A DNA stretch of 64,000 bases from positions 56,509,580 through 56,573,579 of the forward strand of contig NC_059500.1 in assembly GCF_018139145.2 (NCBI RefSeq), given 5' to 3'. A program made the translations under genes and the position numbers. Below, piece after piece: positions 1-43,775 of the stretch. This stretch comes from Gymnogyps californianus. Taxonomy: Eukaryota > Chordata > Aves > Accipitriformes > Cathartidae. Each line of letters starts with the position of its first letter. Position 1 is the first letter of the stretch. The notes beneath the pieces were generated by a model. That model saw only the letters and a list, made by a program, of their open reading frames with translations. It was not told the DNA's origin and did not search any database.

Positions 1-82
1 ACCTGTTCTGTACAAAACCTGAAATTTTTGCTTTCTTCAGAATATAAAAGAAGAGTTGTTTTTTTTTTTTTTTAAAAAACAG

Positions 83-29846
<29,764 letters not shown>

Positions 29847-29881
29847 CCTCATGCACTGTAGCTGCAGTCCCATAATTAGAG

Positions 29882-31449
29882 GTAAGCACACAAATCTTCC
29901 TTGATAAACAGAGCTGTATAACAGACTTCGCCCCTGTCTGTATTATAAGAGAGATAATTAATTCATCAGACTAAATTTTTCACATACGCTGAATGAGATA
30001 TCTTTCCTTCCTGTAAGAAGGAAGAAAAAGGGATGATAGTATACCTAAATGATGGTAGCTATAGCAAAAGCAGTTGTCTGACTCTGCTATTTTATTTTTA
30101 CAGAGAGAGAGAGAGAAAGAAAGAAAAAGTGAGTGTATGATACGCATGGTAGTGTATCAAGATAAGGTTGGAAGTGTAGGTATAACAAAGTGCCGATTCA
30201 AGTTTAATAAGCAAAGTGATGAATATGATCCTCAAGCCATCATACTAAAGACACAGGCTCCCTTATGTCTTATGAATTAGTAGACGGCAGATGTGGTCTA
30301 AGCAGGAATATTGCTCTAGGATAGGAAAGCAAGTTTGTTAACACACTTCAGCCATGAGAAGTCCTATATACTCCTAATCACATACTAGATGATCTTTGCA
30401 CTGAATAAAGGATGTTACGCTAATCTGTAACTCCTCTGTAACTGTAGAGCTGGATGTTTTGGGGAGTCTGATGTGTTTATTATTGCCATGTTCCATTTTG
30501 TGCACCAATTCAGAATTGTTACAGTTCTGTGTGGAGAATGATTCAACTTCAGCAAAAAACAGTGATAGTGCATTCTAGAATAGTTATATTATTATACCAC
30601 CTTGCTTTGTATGCTGTCTGTGCACACTGTATAAAGCAAATTTCCCAGGTGTGAAGTAGTGTGATACTGTGAAGAGATTATTGTACTACCCAAAAAAGAA
30701 GGTGAATTAAGTTTATTCATTCAGTCTTTATATAAATTTGATACTTGCTGTAGAATTTTTGTACTGAAATTATGGGAGTGAATGATGCAATTCTCTTTTA
30801 TTGTTGAATGAACAACTATTTAAAAGTCAGCCTAAGATTTTGTCAAAGTCAGTGACATAAGAAATCCTGTTTGAATTACATTTTTTATCTGAACAATGGA
30901 TTAAAAATAAACCAGTTTCAAACATTCATATCAATGAGGGCATTTTAGTTCTGACAAGGATGTTTTCTCCTCCTAATGAAGAGGAATCCAAAGTGATAAA
31001 ATTCACCATTACTTTCAGTTTGAACTGAGGAGACACTATGGCTATCTTGTTTAATCAACCTAAAAGTGAAGTTGTTAGGTCAGTAGCAGATATGTTTAAT
31101 ATTCTTTCTCAATGTCATAACTACCTCATAATTTTGTGCTAAAAATGGAAAAGCTTGTTAGCATATATAGGACTGCTTTTATCTTAAATCTAAGCTTAGC
31201 CACAATAGGGGAACTGTCAGTGTAGCTTTAAAGCATACATTGTTGTTTCATGAATAATAATTTACCTAATATAAATGGGCTCTTTTCTTAACAAACTTAA
31301 AAGGGAAAATCTAGGCATAAATTCATTTTTAAGTTAAAGGTTGGCACCTACTGCTTAAAAAAGGCAAAAAAGCTCTTTGTTTATGCACAGATCTGTCAGT
31401 TAAGGTTCAAGGTAAGATTTATTTATACCTTTATCTTTTCCTTTTACAG
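29882..31449 (+). other. Intron within the TNPO1 3'UTR
   Basis: The intron is bounded by gtaagc at 29882 and tttacag ending at 31449. The UTR sequence on either side (attagag / gtccttcagtctggg) reads as a continuous conserved transcript. A purine stretch of gaga/aaga repeats lies at 30103-30127. The junction is inferred from splice consensus and my recall of the vertebrate TNPO1 transcript, not from cDNA. Confidence 0.75.
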
Positions 31450-31686
31450 GTCCTTCAGTCTGGGAGACTATGAAGGAGCCTCTGCACCCAGGGAAAATGT
31501 TACCCTTTACTGGGGGGAAGGGTAAACCAGTAGGGAATACAGTACAATCCCAACCCTACTGGGAGGGGCGGGAGGGAGGTGTTGCCGTCACTGTATTAAG
31601 TCGATGTTGGGAAATGTTTTAACATCTGGAGCCTTTGTGGGTGGAAATCTGTCTCCTATTACAACTCTGCACTGGATGTGAAGAAG

Positions 31687-31705
31687 AAAAAAAAAAAAAA
31701 AAAAA
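31687..31705 (+). repeat. A homopolymer, 19 nt, in TNPO1 3'UTR
   Basis: An A19 run lies 238 nt into the terminal UTR exon. It could act as an internal oligo-dT priming site in cDNA libraries. Confidence 0.85.
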
Positions 31706-34700
31706 GAATAGTCACAAAACAGCACATTCTGGAATATTGTGGGGAATTGTACCAAAATAAGAACCATATAATTGAACCATAGGGATACGTAAAGAGGAAA
31801 ACTATTTTGCGCACAATAAAGGAAACCTAAGAATGGGGGTCACAAACAGTAAAAGGCTTTCTTTTTTCTTTTATGTTTTTTTAAGTAAGGGTTTTCTACA
31901 TTATTTCATCCTGCTTGATGGGATTCCTAGGTATTTGCATGTTAATGAAGAACTACACAAATGAAGTTAGTACAGTTAAAATGCAGCTTGTGTCTGTATT
32001 AGAAGCTGGCACTTGCAGTGTACAATATAGAAACCCCATCGTAAATTAATAAAGGTTAACTTCGACAAAATGAAGCAACCTGCAAGCTGCCAAATGAGTC
32101 ACTCCTTTCATTTTTGGGGTAAGGGGAGGGACACTTCAAAGGAAAGATTGACATCTTAATTTTTACATTAAAAAAAGAATTAAAGTAGTGGATATGATTT
32201 GATTATTGTACTTCATTAGATTTAATTTCTAGAGTAAGGCATTATTCTTAACGTGCAGTTTAAGGTTCAGGCATGCGTTCTGGCTCATAGTGATCAGAAG
32301 TAATTTAAATTAGTGGGAAAGTAGCATGCTTGCATCACATAGAGTGAAATTGGTATACATTTACCTATGTTGCGCCAGTTTTGTGTTGCAGTTTACCAAT
32401 TCAATATAGCCCTGCATTTAAAATTCCTTTTTAAGATTCTGTGGATTTTATTAAGAATATAGATATAAAGTACTGTAGTTAACAATTAGGCCTTGAAATA
32501 CCTTTTTAGAATCTGTTAAGAATAAGATTGATATTGTATTGTGTGTCACCTGCACAATGTGGAAAGCTGATATAGCTGTGCAAAATATTTGCCTCTGTGC
32601 TGTCAGTGTGATGTGCTTTCTGCATGGTTATATACTAGTGATTTTATCAGAATCTCTAAAAATGAGTTACATGGTAAGACCCGTTAAAGGCTGCATAAAT
32701 GTTAGTTGGCACGTAAAGACAATTGTAGAAGTTGATGACATGATTGCTATATTTGTGTTTATTCCCACTCAACATATTACCTTCTACGCTTTCTTTTTGT
32801 TCAAAGCATGATCTTAAAGAGATGTTTAAGTTAATGGATGTAATGCAGGGTATCTACACTGTATCGGCGCATGTTGGTGGCCCTTTGTGATGTAGTTAAA
32901 TGCACAAGGGTGCAAGTTTAAAGCTACGGAGTGAAAGTTGGTTTGGATCCTCTTCATTTCATTTGTTTAGCTTTTCTGTTGTGTTTTTTTTCTCTACTTA
33001 CATGTATTCCTGTGAATAAATCCTTGTTAAGTTAACCCTTTACTTTTCCTTCCATGTGTATTTTCTTATGTACTGTGAATGTGAAATCCTAACTGGTACA
33101 CTTGATCTTGTGTCCATCTGAAAGTGGCAAGTCTTTAATAATTTAGATTGCCTAAAGAGTATCCCATGATGATAAAGGAAAATGGAGAGATTTTTAACTC
33201 TGCTGGTCAGAGCTGAAGCCACACCTTTCCATTTTTCAAGTGCTGCATAATTAATCTGCAAAACAAAATTAAGCCATAACAGCCTTTTTCTAGATTTAGT
33301 TTCTCACCTTTGCATTGCAGAATGGATACTGGATAACAGTTTTTGGGGTTTTTGTTTGTCTGGGGTTGTTTTTGTTTTTTTTTTTTTAAGAATTTGCTCT
33401 TCTTTGCATGGTTCTGTTCTTTGACTGTTGAATGATTTAGCCATTGCACTGAAGTTTGAGATGTGTGAGTGTGAACTTATAAATGCTGTTTAAAGAGTTC
33501 TGATTTTTATTTTTTTTTTTAATGCATGATAGCATGTGTGTTTTACATGCCCCCCACTCCCTTTTTTTTTGGCTTTGCAAATTTTAATGGATTATGCCTG
33601 AAGAATAGTTTGGACAGGTACTGTATGAAGTACATTCAGTAATGCTAGTACATAGTATTTATTCAATTTGGTCAAAATTGCATGTGATAACTTGCTTTCA
33701 AATTACATTGCTTTGGTAGCAAATACAAAATTCCTTCTTAACTAATAACTCTGAAGTAAATTAGTAATAGTCACTAAAAACACTTTAAAACCAAATTCTG
33801 GAAGGAAAAAAACCCCAAACCTTTAAAATTTAGCAAGGTGGGATATTATTGTAGACCCAAACTTGCTTTAATTTTGAGTGTGTGTGAACGTTAGGGAAGA
33901 GTTTCAGAGAAATGACATTAAAAAATTTGTAGAATAGAAAACCTACCCAAATAATACTGTAGAATAACAGCTAGAATCTGAGTTTAACTAAACTTCTTAA
34001 ATTTTAGAAAGCCCCTTTAACCAAATAAAACCACTCCACCTCACCTCGGATTAGCTTAGGATGCCACTTTTCTACATATATATTTTAACAGGTATTTGTA
34101 CAGATGTGAACTGATCTGGTATAACAGCAAGGAAAATAATTAAAATAAGGCAGAAATAAACAGTACAGACAAAATAGTCTTTTGTCTCAGTAAGTTCTCC
34201 CATGGTATATTTTAAAGCAAATAAACCATATTCCTAATGCATAATATAGCGCAGAGATTTGCAGAAGCCATTTAGGGTATAATGTGAGGTAAGAAAAGTT
34301 CTGAATCAGCATTAACATTTATAATTCAATTATTGCATCATGGGATATATAAAAAGCATCCTAATACTTGTGGTGTAGTCTTGACAGTTCTTGAATGTTG
34401 ACTGAATGTTTATGCTGGTAGAATTGTGAGTTTGTCTTTGTTACATTCCAGTGTTTCTGCCTCTTGGCATGCTAAAAGCACGGCTTACTTCATTTGCTCC
34501 TTACACACTGAATAAAGTGCTGTTAGTGTGCTAAACTACAGAAATAGCCGCTGCTAAGTAATGGTGTAGATTTTCTACTTGAATATTTTTGTTGTAGGAA
34601 CCTCAGGAGGTCAGTGTTTACTGTTTTTATATATGCCTTTTTCCTGTTTTGAGTTTCCCTTTTTGAAGGATTCTGAGAGTGAACAAAAGCTGCTGATCAA

Positions 34701-35803
34701 CCTAAGTTGGTAACAGAAAGTGTATTTAAAATCCTTATAAATGCATCTTTTTGGCAGTTCTAAATTGCTGTTAAATTAGTCTTAAGTGAAGTTTAATACT
34801 AAATTTTTTTCATTACACATTCAGGAAACAGCTCGTTTCATTTAGGGAAAAAGATCAGAATAGTTCATTATTTTAACCAGTGCAAGCAAAAATAATCAAT
34901 TTTGTAAACTTTTTCCAAAGCTTGATTATTTTCTAAATCAGTGAATATGTATATATTTAAATTGTAATAAGCTAATTCTTATGCTTTCGTTTATTGCTCC
35001 TTAAAGCTTGTACTCAAAAGATCACTTTTAGAAGAATGGGTTTAAAATTTATAATCATTATAATTTTTAAAAGTTATGAAATAGCATAAATTTTGTAACT
35101 AACAATATTGATACACACTGTGATTTCTTTTTTTTGTTAGGACTTTTATGTTAGCATCAATCTTAATTACTTAAACTGCATATATTGTATAATAGTAAAA
35201 TGTATATTTTGAAACTTCAAATGGCTTTCCTCAAGCGAAACTCATTGCTACTTAGAAATATTCAAATACTAGCTTTATCTCAGGTGAATACTCTTGTACC
35301 CTTTTTGTTCAGAACACATGCTAATAATAATGTGTCTTAATTATATCAGTTTATGTATTTCATTTAGGCAGCTCCTCTGTCTTAAACTTACTCTAAATTA
35401 ACCTTCTACTGTGGGACAATAATGACTTTTGCTTCACCTATTTTATTCATATTGAATGTATTAACAGATAAGGTGCAAAAACATTCTTCCCTTGAGGAGA
35501 ATGCATCCATATTCAAACAACTGAAATACTTCTTGAAAAATGCTTTAAATGCAACATTATATTGGAAGATTTTGTCAAGGAAAGAAGTTGCAACTTAACA
35601 CTAATTGCTTCAATACTCTCATGAGGATGATAGGTGCGTAAAGCTTCTATATAGGGTCTAAAGAGTAACTTTTTATCTTAGATAAAGGTTAAGCTCTCCA
35701 GTGAAACGGCAAAACATTCTGCAGTTATCTCAGATAGATGCTGATGTAGTTTGCATACATATTTGTTATATATTACATAAGTATTTCCAGTAACCTCATC
35801 TTG

Positions 35804-35813
35804 AATAAATAAA
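35804..35813 (+). terminator. Candidate upstream polyadenylation signal, overlapping AATAAATAAA
   Basis: Two overlapping AATAAA-type hexamers (AATAAATAAA) lie about 1 kb before the distal signal. They could define a shorter TNPO1 isoform, but usage cannot be judged from sequence. Confidence 0.35.
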
Positions 35814-36827
35814 GCTCGATCAGTAGCTGTGTATTTCACTCACCTATGCATTCTCCAGAATGACTTGCATCCATCAGTCTTCTAGGTATTCTTCTCCAAT
35901 AGAAACTGTTTTTTGTCTGCCACTGATGTTTGCTCTTTGCACTTAATGGTTGGAGCAAGCTAGTTTTAGATTATTATTATTTTAAATGGGAAACTTGAGG
36001 CGTTGCTTGCCTTGTAGAGTATATTCTGCTAAAATAATGATACTTACTCACTTGAATGTACTTATATGAGGGAAGTTTAAAATGGCTCTATAAGATGAAT
36101 CCCTGTGTGATGTTGCAGTATAGTTTAAGTAAGCCAAATCTACATCTCGAAGAATTCAGCGCTTACAGTATAGTATCATTTTTCTATAAGCTGGTTCTGT
36201 TGTGCTACTTTTGCCTTAGGTATCTATTTCCTTACTTTGGGTGAGCAACAAAATTGAGAAGGCCTGGGTGTTTTTTGCGAGGACAGCAATTGGAAAAAAA
36301 GATTGGTATAAGCAGGTTCATTTGGCTGTTGAAATATCCAGTGTAATAATATCTTTTTTCATGGGAAGAGATAGGTAGTTATGTTGTACATTGTCTGACT
36401 TACTAATACTAGACACTTCTAAAATTTTTAATTGGGTGCAGTATACAAAATAGTTTAAAATGAAAGATGACTGGATCTTTCTGCTGACAACTTAGGTTGG
36501 ATGAGTTTTGCTTGAAAGCTTTAAATCTGATGTTTCTGTATCTGCCACAATGTTGGAATGTTTCCTTCAAACATATCCTCCTGCAACCTCTCAAACTGTA
36601 CTAAATTGAGTGATATTTCTTGAAGTCTGCCTATGTGCTAACAGAACTTCATTTTAAATAGAATATGGTTTTAATTTTTGATAAGCTGCTGAATTTTAAA
36701 GAGTTTTTGGGGCCACCAAATATTTTGGATCATGCAGAGAATATATATTGTACTGTAGTAATTTTGTATTTACATTTGTATGATGTGACATAATAGATGT
36801 GAATGTTAATCACTGCTTGACTATGTT

Positions 36828-36833
36828 AATAAA
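36828..36833 (+). terminator. Probable distal TNPO1 polyadenylation signal AATAAA
   Basis: AATAAA is followed by a GU-containing stretch (gttgttt) and then ordinary intergenic sequence. It is the last canonical signal before the long featureless region, so it is chosen as the distal end. Seven canonical signals in this UTR make the choice uncertain. Confidence 0.6.
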
Positions 36834-36850
36834 GTTGTTTAAATATAGAT

Positions 36851-39800
36851 GTTGCATTCCAATTTTTAATGAAAGATTAAAATTTCATGTTCAATTTATG
36901 TTTTGCCTGACCCAGTAGTGCACTCTTCAGGTTCACACATGTAAGTTCTGGAATCTCTTGAATAAGCACTTTCATTTTATCTGAAAGAAAACAATGTTTG
37001 GATAAGTTACGGTCAGTTCAGTTTAGATGCTTCATGCTGCTTGAGGGCAAATCAATGTAGAAATAGGAGGTTTATGTGAACTGGAATTAATGCCTGTTGG
37101 GTGATAACTGGTAACTGCTTTGCTACTGAGAAATGGTACATTGACTGTATTTTTGTTTGAAACAGCTGATGCTTGCTAAGTCAGACCAAATGGAAAAGGG
37201 GAAAAAAACAATTGTTCTCATTGCCTGTGCTATCAGTAATGTGAATTAAAAAAGGAGTAAACTAGAAATAAATTAAAATTATTGAAGACCTTGAACCAAA
37301 ACTTGCAGTGGTCTTAGTCTAATTTTATCTAGCTTTTACAGGACTGTGGTAATACAAACTATTTAAAGATCTGTGCCTCCATTTATATAACTTCCTGATA
37401 CAGGAGTCTCTAACATGAAAGTGTGAAACTAACAGTAGTAGCCCTCTGGACAAAATCCACCTATCTTGATTTGAACATTTTATGTTCATTTCCAGTATTT
37501 AACAGCTGGTCCATAGCATGTAGACAATTTAGACAATTACATATATCTAGCACAGATAGCTTCTATAGTGTAATGATTAAATTCAATAAAATGTATTGTT
37601 ATAACTACTTACTATAATAAAATTTATAGTAGAAATTAATTGCTGCATACTCAGCTGAAAGTCTGCTTAATGGAGGACTTCCATTTCTGCCTCCAGAAAG
37701 AGGAGAAGGCCATGAAATAGCTGTTAACAGCAGTGTAGGTGTGAGGAGACCAAGTTGATTAGCAGAAAGATCAGTTGCTGTTGCCTGAGCGTACCAGTGG
37801 CTGTGGGGGAGGGGATGGGGGGGAAGTTTTGTTTTCTTTCAAATAGGCCTCCCCACTCCCCTTATGTTGCAGGGTACGTATGATAGAACATCCTGCTGTC
37901 AGTCAGATGTTTTGTTCAAGTCTCCTACTGTCAGCTTAGAGCCTGATCTTAAGCTGTGGCCTCTCATTCTGAGTCTGAGATTAACTACTACCTGTATATA
38001 CAGACAAGAGATGAGTAGAGTGAGTACTAGCATCTTGAATAAGTGAAATGAATGTTATGACTAAGTTTGTGGTGAGATTGCAGCAGTGCAAAGGACTGTA
38101 CTTTCAACGTAGGTCATGCTATTTCTTTAAAAAAAAAAATTGCGTCTAATTTAAAGATGTACTTGAATGAAAAAGCATTTCAGTAGGAATATTGTGTGTG
38201 TAAAATAATTCATGTCTGTTAAGTGCTGACAGAGTAGATGTTGGTAGCTTTTGTTATCCCAGAATGACTCACAATGAAACATACTGCTTATATAAAGTAT
38301 TAATATGTAAAGTGCATTTCTTTCAGAGGCATTTACCCTTGTTTTGCATAAAATGAGCAGTATATACCATCGAAACCTCCCAAAAGACACCCAAATGTTA
38401 ATCTTAATAATGGCAGACTTAAAATGAGGTTGTTTCCAATAATCAGTCCACTTCTTAAGGAAAACAGATGTAATTATGCTGCACGTGCGTTAATGCATAT
38501 GTGTAAGTGATGGCATGTAAGGAATTTTTTTTTAATTGTAGTTTTTCAGGGGGTTTTTGTGACACCAGTTCTTTTTTGCCAGACTTTCATTTGTATCATA
38601 AAAGTGAAAATTGAGGTACTTATTTTGTAGCATCAGGTATAAATAATTTTTGTCAAATCTTAATTTATATTTAAAATATGGAAATAAAACATGTTGAACT
38701 GTTACGCTGACGGATTGACCCATTTTTCCTTTTCTTATTGCCCCTTGGCAAAATCGATAGTCATAAATTTCCTCTATTAAATATACAGGGGAACTTAAAG
38801 TCTTCCCCTGTGTTTACAGCATACAGGTTAATTTGGATGCATAACTACTGCAGTATTACTGTAACTGGTATCAATATTTTTTAGTATTTCCTTATTTCTC
38901 TCTGCACCCCCAGTGCTTAATACAAATGCCAAATAGAATTTTGTTTCTCTGATAAAGTACTGTACAAACAATGTTAATTTGCTAGTCCTTTTACCTTGAA
39001 ATGATTGTCAAGGAATGTCCTTACATGTAGGGCATATTTAATTTGCAGTTTTCTCAAGCTGTCTTCCAGCTTTACATTCATGTTGACTTGTTGAGGGGAT
39101 CTGTGGCTTGCAGATATAGAAACTGAAGGGTTCCATAGTTTGAAAACAGAAACATAGTGAATGAGACCATTAAAAAAAAAAAAAAAAAAGGGATCTGCTT
39201 TAAAACTAACAACAACCCCCCAAAAAAGCAAACTGTTTTACAACTAAATTCTGAGGTGGTATTTTTCTTCCCAGAACCACATCTTGACACAAGGCATCTT
39301 TCAGTGTCTTCCTTTAACTTAATCATTATCTCAAAAGGAAACTTTGAGTCATCTTACATCATGGGGGGTTTTTTCTTCTTAAGGCATTGATGGTCATTGT
39401 CTTGCATTTTTCATTCTGAAATGTACGTGCTCAAATAAGCACTTTGGAACCATGTCCAAAATAACCCCAGGCATGTAAATTTGTGCACCTTCTAGCTTTG
39501 GAAATACTTTGGAAGAACAGATGAATCACATGGCAAAGTAAGAATTCAAGTATTCATTAATTCTTTACATACCTTATGCTAGGGAGTAAGATCGTTGCAT
39601 CACTTTCTCCAGTACTCTGCCATAAGAAGATTTAGCTAATTTTAGTTTTGCTTATCCCCATCCTCCTTATTGAAGGCGTTACACACCGAAACCGTTGTCG
39701 TCTTTGGGCCAAAACCAGATGGAAACTAGCTGGAACCTTAGACCGCAGCTTTCATTTGTTGCAAGCATTCACTCATCTGTGTAACTGCTTCTCAGTCCAT

Positions 39801-42800
39801 AAAATGGCAGTGTTTAACAGCGGGTTGTTGGGCAAATAATTGCCCAGTGTAACAACTCAGAGTTGAGTTTGTCTAATTAAGAACTATAGGCATCTTGGCT
39901 ACTTCTGTTTCTTTTAAAAAAAAACCCCAAACCTCAGTATCTTAATTTCAAATTTTCAGAAATAACAGGATGTTACTCGATGTGTGTGGAGACAGGAGGC
40001 CCTCTAAACCATTACTAATACAAGTCTGCACATCTTCATAAGCACTTAGGCTTTAAGAGTTTTATCAAGGTGATAAGGACACTATGAAGTTCACGTCTTT
40101 CTTCCAGTTACTCAAGCTGGTGGCTGCCATTAGTAAGCACTAGTCTGTGTATCTATGGATGTTGTGAAGAATCAAAGATAAGAATTATTTTCACTTAGCA
40201 TGACTTCTGCCCAAATGCAAACCATTCACTGCCCATCCTGTTCATACTGCCATTCTGATTTTTAACGTGCAATCCTAATTAAGTACCTGTATAACCAAAT
40301 CACTTTGCCTCTTTCACAATATTTCAAATAGCAGCTTCTTACCTAGACAGCTAAAAAGTCTGTCCAGACTGATATCTTTCTGTTCCATTATTTCATTTAC
40401 ATTCTTTCATGAACTCATTCCCAAGCCTTTGCCCTTCCTCTTTGTTAGTATAGTAATAATTATAAGCTGTGTTTGGTTTAATTAAGAACACAAGCACCAT
40501 TTGTTCCACCATGCTGTACTAAGAATACTTTCCTGAGATACTATGTAATCTTACTAGCTTAGCTTCAGACCCTTCTACTGCCAGTTACCTTTTCTGTTTC
40601 TGTCATATATTATGACCAGAGTGGAGAAGATCTTTGTGATGTGGACACCACATCTTGCTTGTGTGGTAGGTGCTACGGAGCACTTTGCTACTAAGTGAAG
40701 TTATACAATCAGAGCTTGCTCTTCTAAACACTTCAGCTTTGTTCGCTTTTCATTGAATTAAAATGCTTTAAATACTTCGGTCTTTTTTCATTTAGGTTAT
40801 TTTTACTGGTTGACTGCAAATAAGAAGCTTCTTCAAGGTAATTGATTGACATATTTGCAGTAAGTGCCTAAAATATGTATGCAATGTCAAATATATTGAT
40901 ACTTTGACAGTATAAATTCAGCTAACCATTGAATGTATTCTTGACAGTATTACAGCATAATAATTTATCATGATATTTCCCCATCTTTCATAGAATATAG
41001 ATGAAAAAACTCAGTATGGTGTTTCTGTAGTAATGCACCTCCTGAATATATTAAAAATCTCCCAGAATTTTTCATGCAGGGCTGAAGTGTGACTAAAAGA
41101 AGTCAAAATGGAATCTACAACCATTAAACTATTCCAGTTTGTCATTACTGATGTTCACTAATGCTTTCTAAACCTTCCATTTGATTGAAGGTTGATTTGA
41201 TGAAACATGCTTTTGGCAGCAACAGAGCAGAAGAGTAATAAAGGTGGAGTATTGGCACCGAGTGACTCACTGTGAAACAATGCTGTTGGGTTCATAATTT
41301 AAGTAATTGAAGTAATGAATGGGATGCGATCAAGCTTGGTGACTAGATCAATAGAAGTGTGCATTTAAGTATACAGTGAGTCAGATGATGCAGCCTAATG
41401 GAATACATCATTCCAGGAATGTTGAAAACAGTGTCATTAAAACTTGCTGTAAATCTTCAACAGAACACAGAAATCATTACTAGCTTTGAAAGAACTTCGA
41501 TTGAGGTATCGCACCAAGTTGAAAAAAATTTAGTTCATCTCTTACTGTAATAAATGTGGTTATCTATAACTGTGCACAAGTATTTTGGTTTATCTTAAAC
41601 TCAGAAAAGATGTTGGAAACACCCATCCTACCCAGAAGTGTAATGTACCCATAATCTCACCAGCGATCTCTCATCAGACCACGATTTATGTTTGTGCATA
41701 TATTTCAGAAAAGAGCCTAGCCTGTCTTAAGATTGTGTTGGAGAATTCCCAATACCCGTTGAATAAATTCTTTCAAGTTAGCTGTATTTGCTGCTAACTT
41801 TATAACCTCTTTCTCCTAGCCAGATTTTTTTTCGTAAGCTTTTCTAGCTTTTATTTCTGCCTATGGGATTTCATGACACTTTTTGTACAAAAAGGCTGCA
41901 ATAAATGTCTAGTCATGAAGGTAATGTGTAGGTCATAAGCAAGTGAATTATTTCACTTCTGGGTAACGTCTGCAGGTATTCAGGTACAATTGCTTGGTTA
42001 GAACATAATCCTGGTAGTTTTTAAATCCTACACGGTAACCTGACAGTACTTACCAAAGTTAAATGACTCTTGAAAGGGACTTAGCTAGCACTTGATTCTG
42101 TCTTCCTTTTCCCCATCTTTTGTTCTCCACCACAGTGGTAAAAAACTATGGCTTTTTATATCTCCTTCTGGTGCTCATAATCTTCAGAACATACTTCAAT
42201 TGGCAGTATAAATTCCTGTTTACCTATCAAGATTCTTTGTGTAGTTCTTTTAACAAGGACAGTAAAGAAAGAAAATGGATTTTTAAAGGCATATCCTCAA
42301 TCTGATATATGAAATATATATCTGGTATATAAAATGGCTCCACCTCCGTCTACTTCTTCAGGTTCTCTTTAAAAATAAAGTGCAATGTTGGATTAGGTAT
42401 TTTACCTGAATCAGTTTGTCACTCATTTTTAATTTATAAAGAGCTTTAAATATCAACTGGCTCTTTGGCAGTTCATTATGACATTAAATAATGTAATAAT
42501 CTGAATTATTTTTGGCAATTATTTGGATTCTTCATTCTTTTTTTATCTTAAAATATTAGCGTATTCAGTTGTAGGTTCATGTATCAAGGGTTTTACTAAT
42601 AATTGAATGCGGTTATTTCACCTAGAGTTCATAATCCATTTTCAAATGGCTTAGACATAATGCAAATTAACTTAGTTACTACAGGTAAAAATACAATATA
42701 CAGTCTTTATTTTTCAATCATATTAATGTCTGTAGTCTAGATGCACTGTATCTTTAGTATCATATTTAACAAGTTCTTTCAAGTAACAAGTTAGTGTATA

Positions 42801-43775
42801 TAATGCCACATCTCAGATGACCTACACCCTTTAAAAGAACTGATTGTTGAAAATAAGTTGATATTAACACTTATAAAACTAGAAGCTGGAAATACGGGAG
42901 GATGGGTAAACTGAGATGCAGAGAGCCAACTGCAGAATCAGGGATGCTTTTGTGAGAGGGGAACTCTGAACTAAATACCTCCTTTCACATGTATGCAACC
43001 CACATTAGTGCCAAATGGCATCATTTTTCAAAAATTAGGATTATATTAATGAAATATAACTGTTAACTAGTATAGCCAAGAAGTCTCTTTAGTTCTTCAT
43101 ACCCTTCCTGTGAGGTTTGTTGTTGCGCTTCTCTAACCTTACACTCATGTAGATGGCAAAAATGGGAGATGAATTGCTTTTTTTAACTCTCTACTAAAAA
43201 ATTAGTAATCCAGAAAACTATTTGGATCTTCCATGAAAGCTGCTCAAAATATGCAATGGGAATGTTTGTTTTACTATACAGGACTACAATAAATACATAC
43301 AATTTGATACTATTGCAAAGTATTCTCACAGGCTTCACTAACTTGCAGATCAGGGACTTCCAGAATAAGTGATATTGTCTTTGTATTTAGTAATCCATTA
43401 TGGATTTCTCTATCTAAAGAAATCTAGAAACTTTGTCCAGTTTCCCTTTCCTTCTAGGTGGACTGAATTCTCTGCTTGTGCTTTCATTAAGACGTATTTT
43501 TTCATTTTGAACTCATCTCCTCTATTCTTACTCATGAGTTCTCAGTATCGTATTCTTTCTCAGTCATCTCTTTTCCAGCCTGAAGAGTTCTAGTTTACTC
43601 GGTGAATGTTAGTTCCCATATCTTGGATTCTTTTTGTTGCTTTTATCTCAGTCTTCTGAGAGTTTTTTTGGTTTGTGGTGTTGGGTTTTTTATTGGGGGG
43701 TGTGTGGTTTGTTTTTTTTTTTAAGATAAGGGATACCAGTACTGTGCATAGCATTCATGGTGCAGGTGCCCACAC
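36851..43775. other. Intergenic region between TNPO1 and the LTR pair
   Basis: AT-rich sequence with no recognisable gene. It contains a G-rich run at 37805-37823 that could fold as a G-quadruplex, an 18-nt A run at 39172-39189, and G/T-rich low-complexity sequence at 43660-43720 just before the first LTR. Confidence 0.8.

Larger units (their letters stand above)
31450..36850 (+). other. TNPO1: TNPO1 terminal exon, long 3'UTR
   Basis: This is a long AU-rich 3'UTR with no open frame of note. It begins gtccttcagtctgggagac and contains hairpin-forming sequence at 31501-31562, a 19-nt A run at 31687-31705, and AATAAA signals at 31815, 32048, 33015, 34219, 34511, 35804 and 36828. The end is placed about 17-20 nt after the last AATAAA. 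The exact 3' end is inferred, and earlier signals may give shorter isoforms. Confidence 0.7.
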
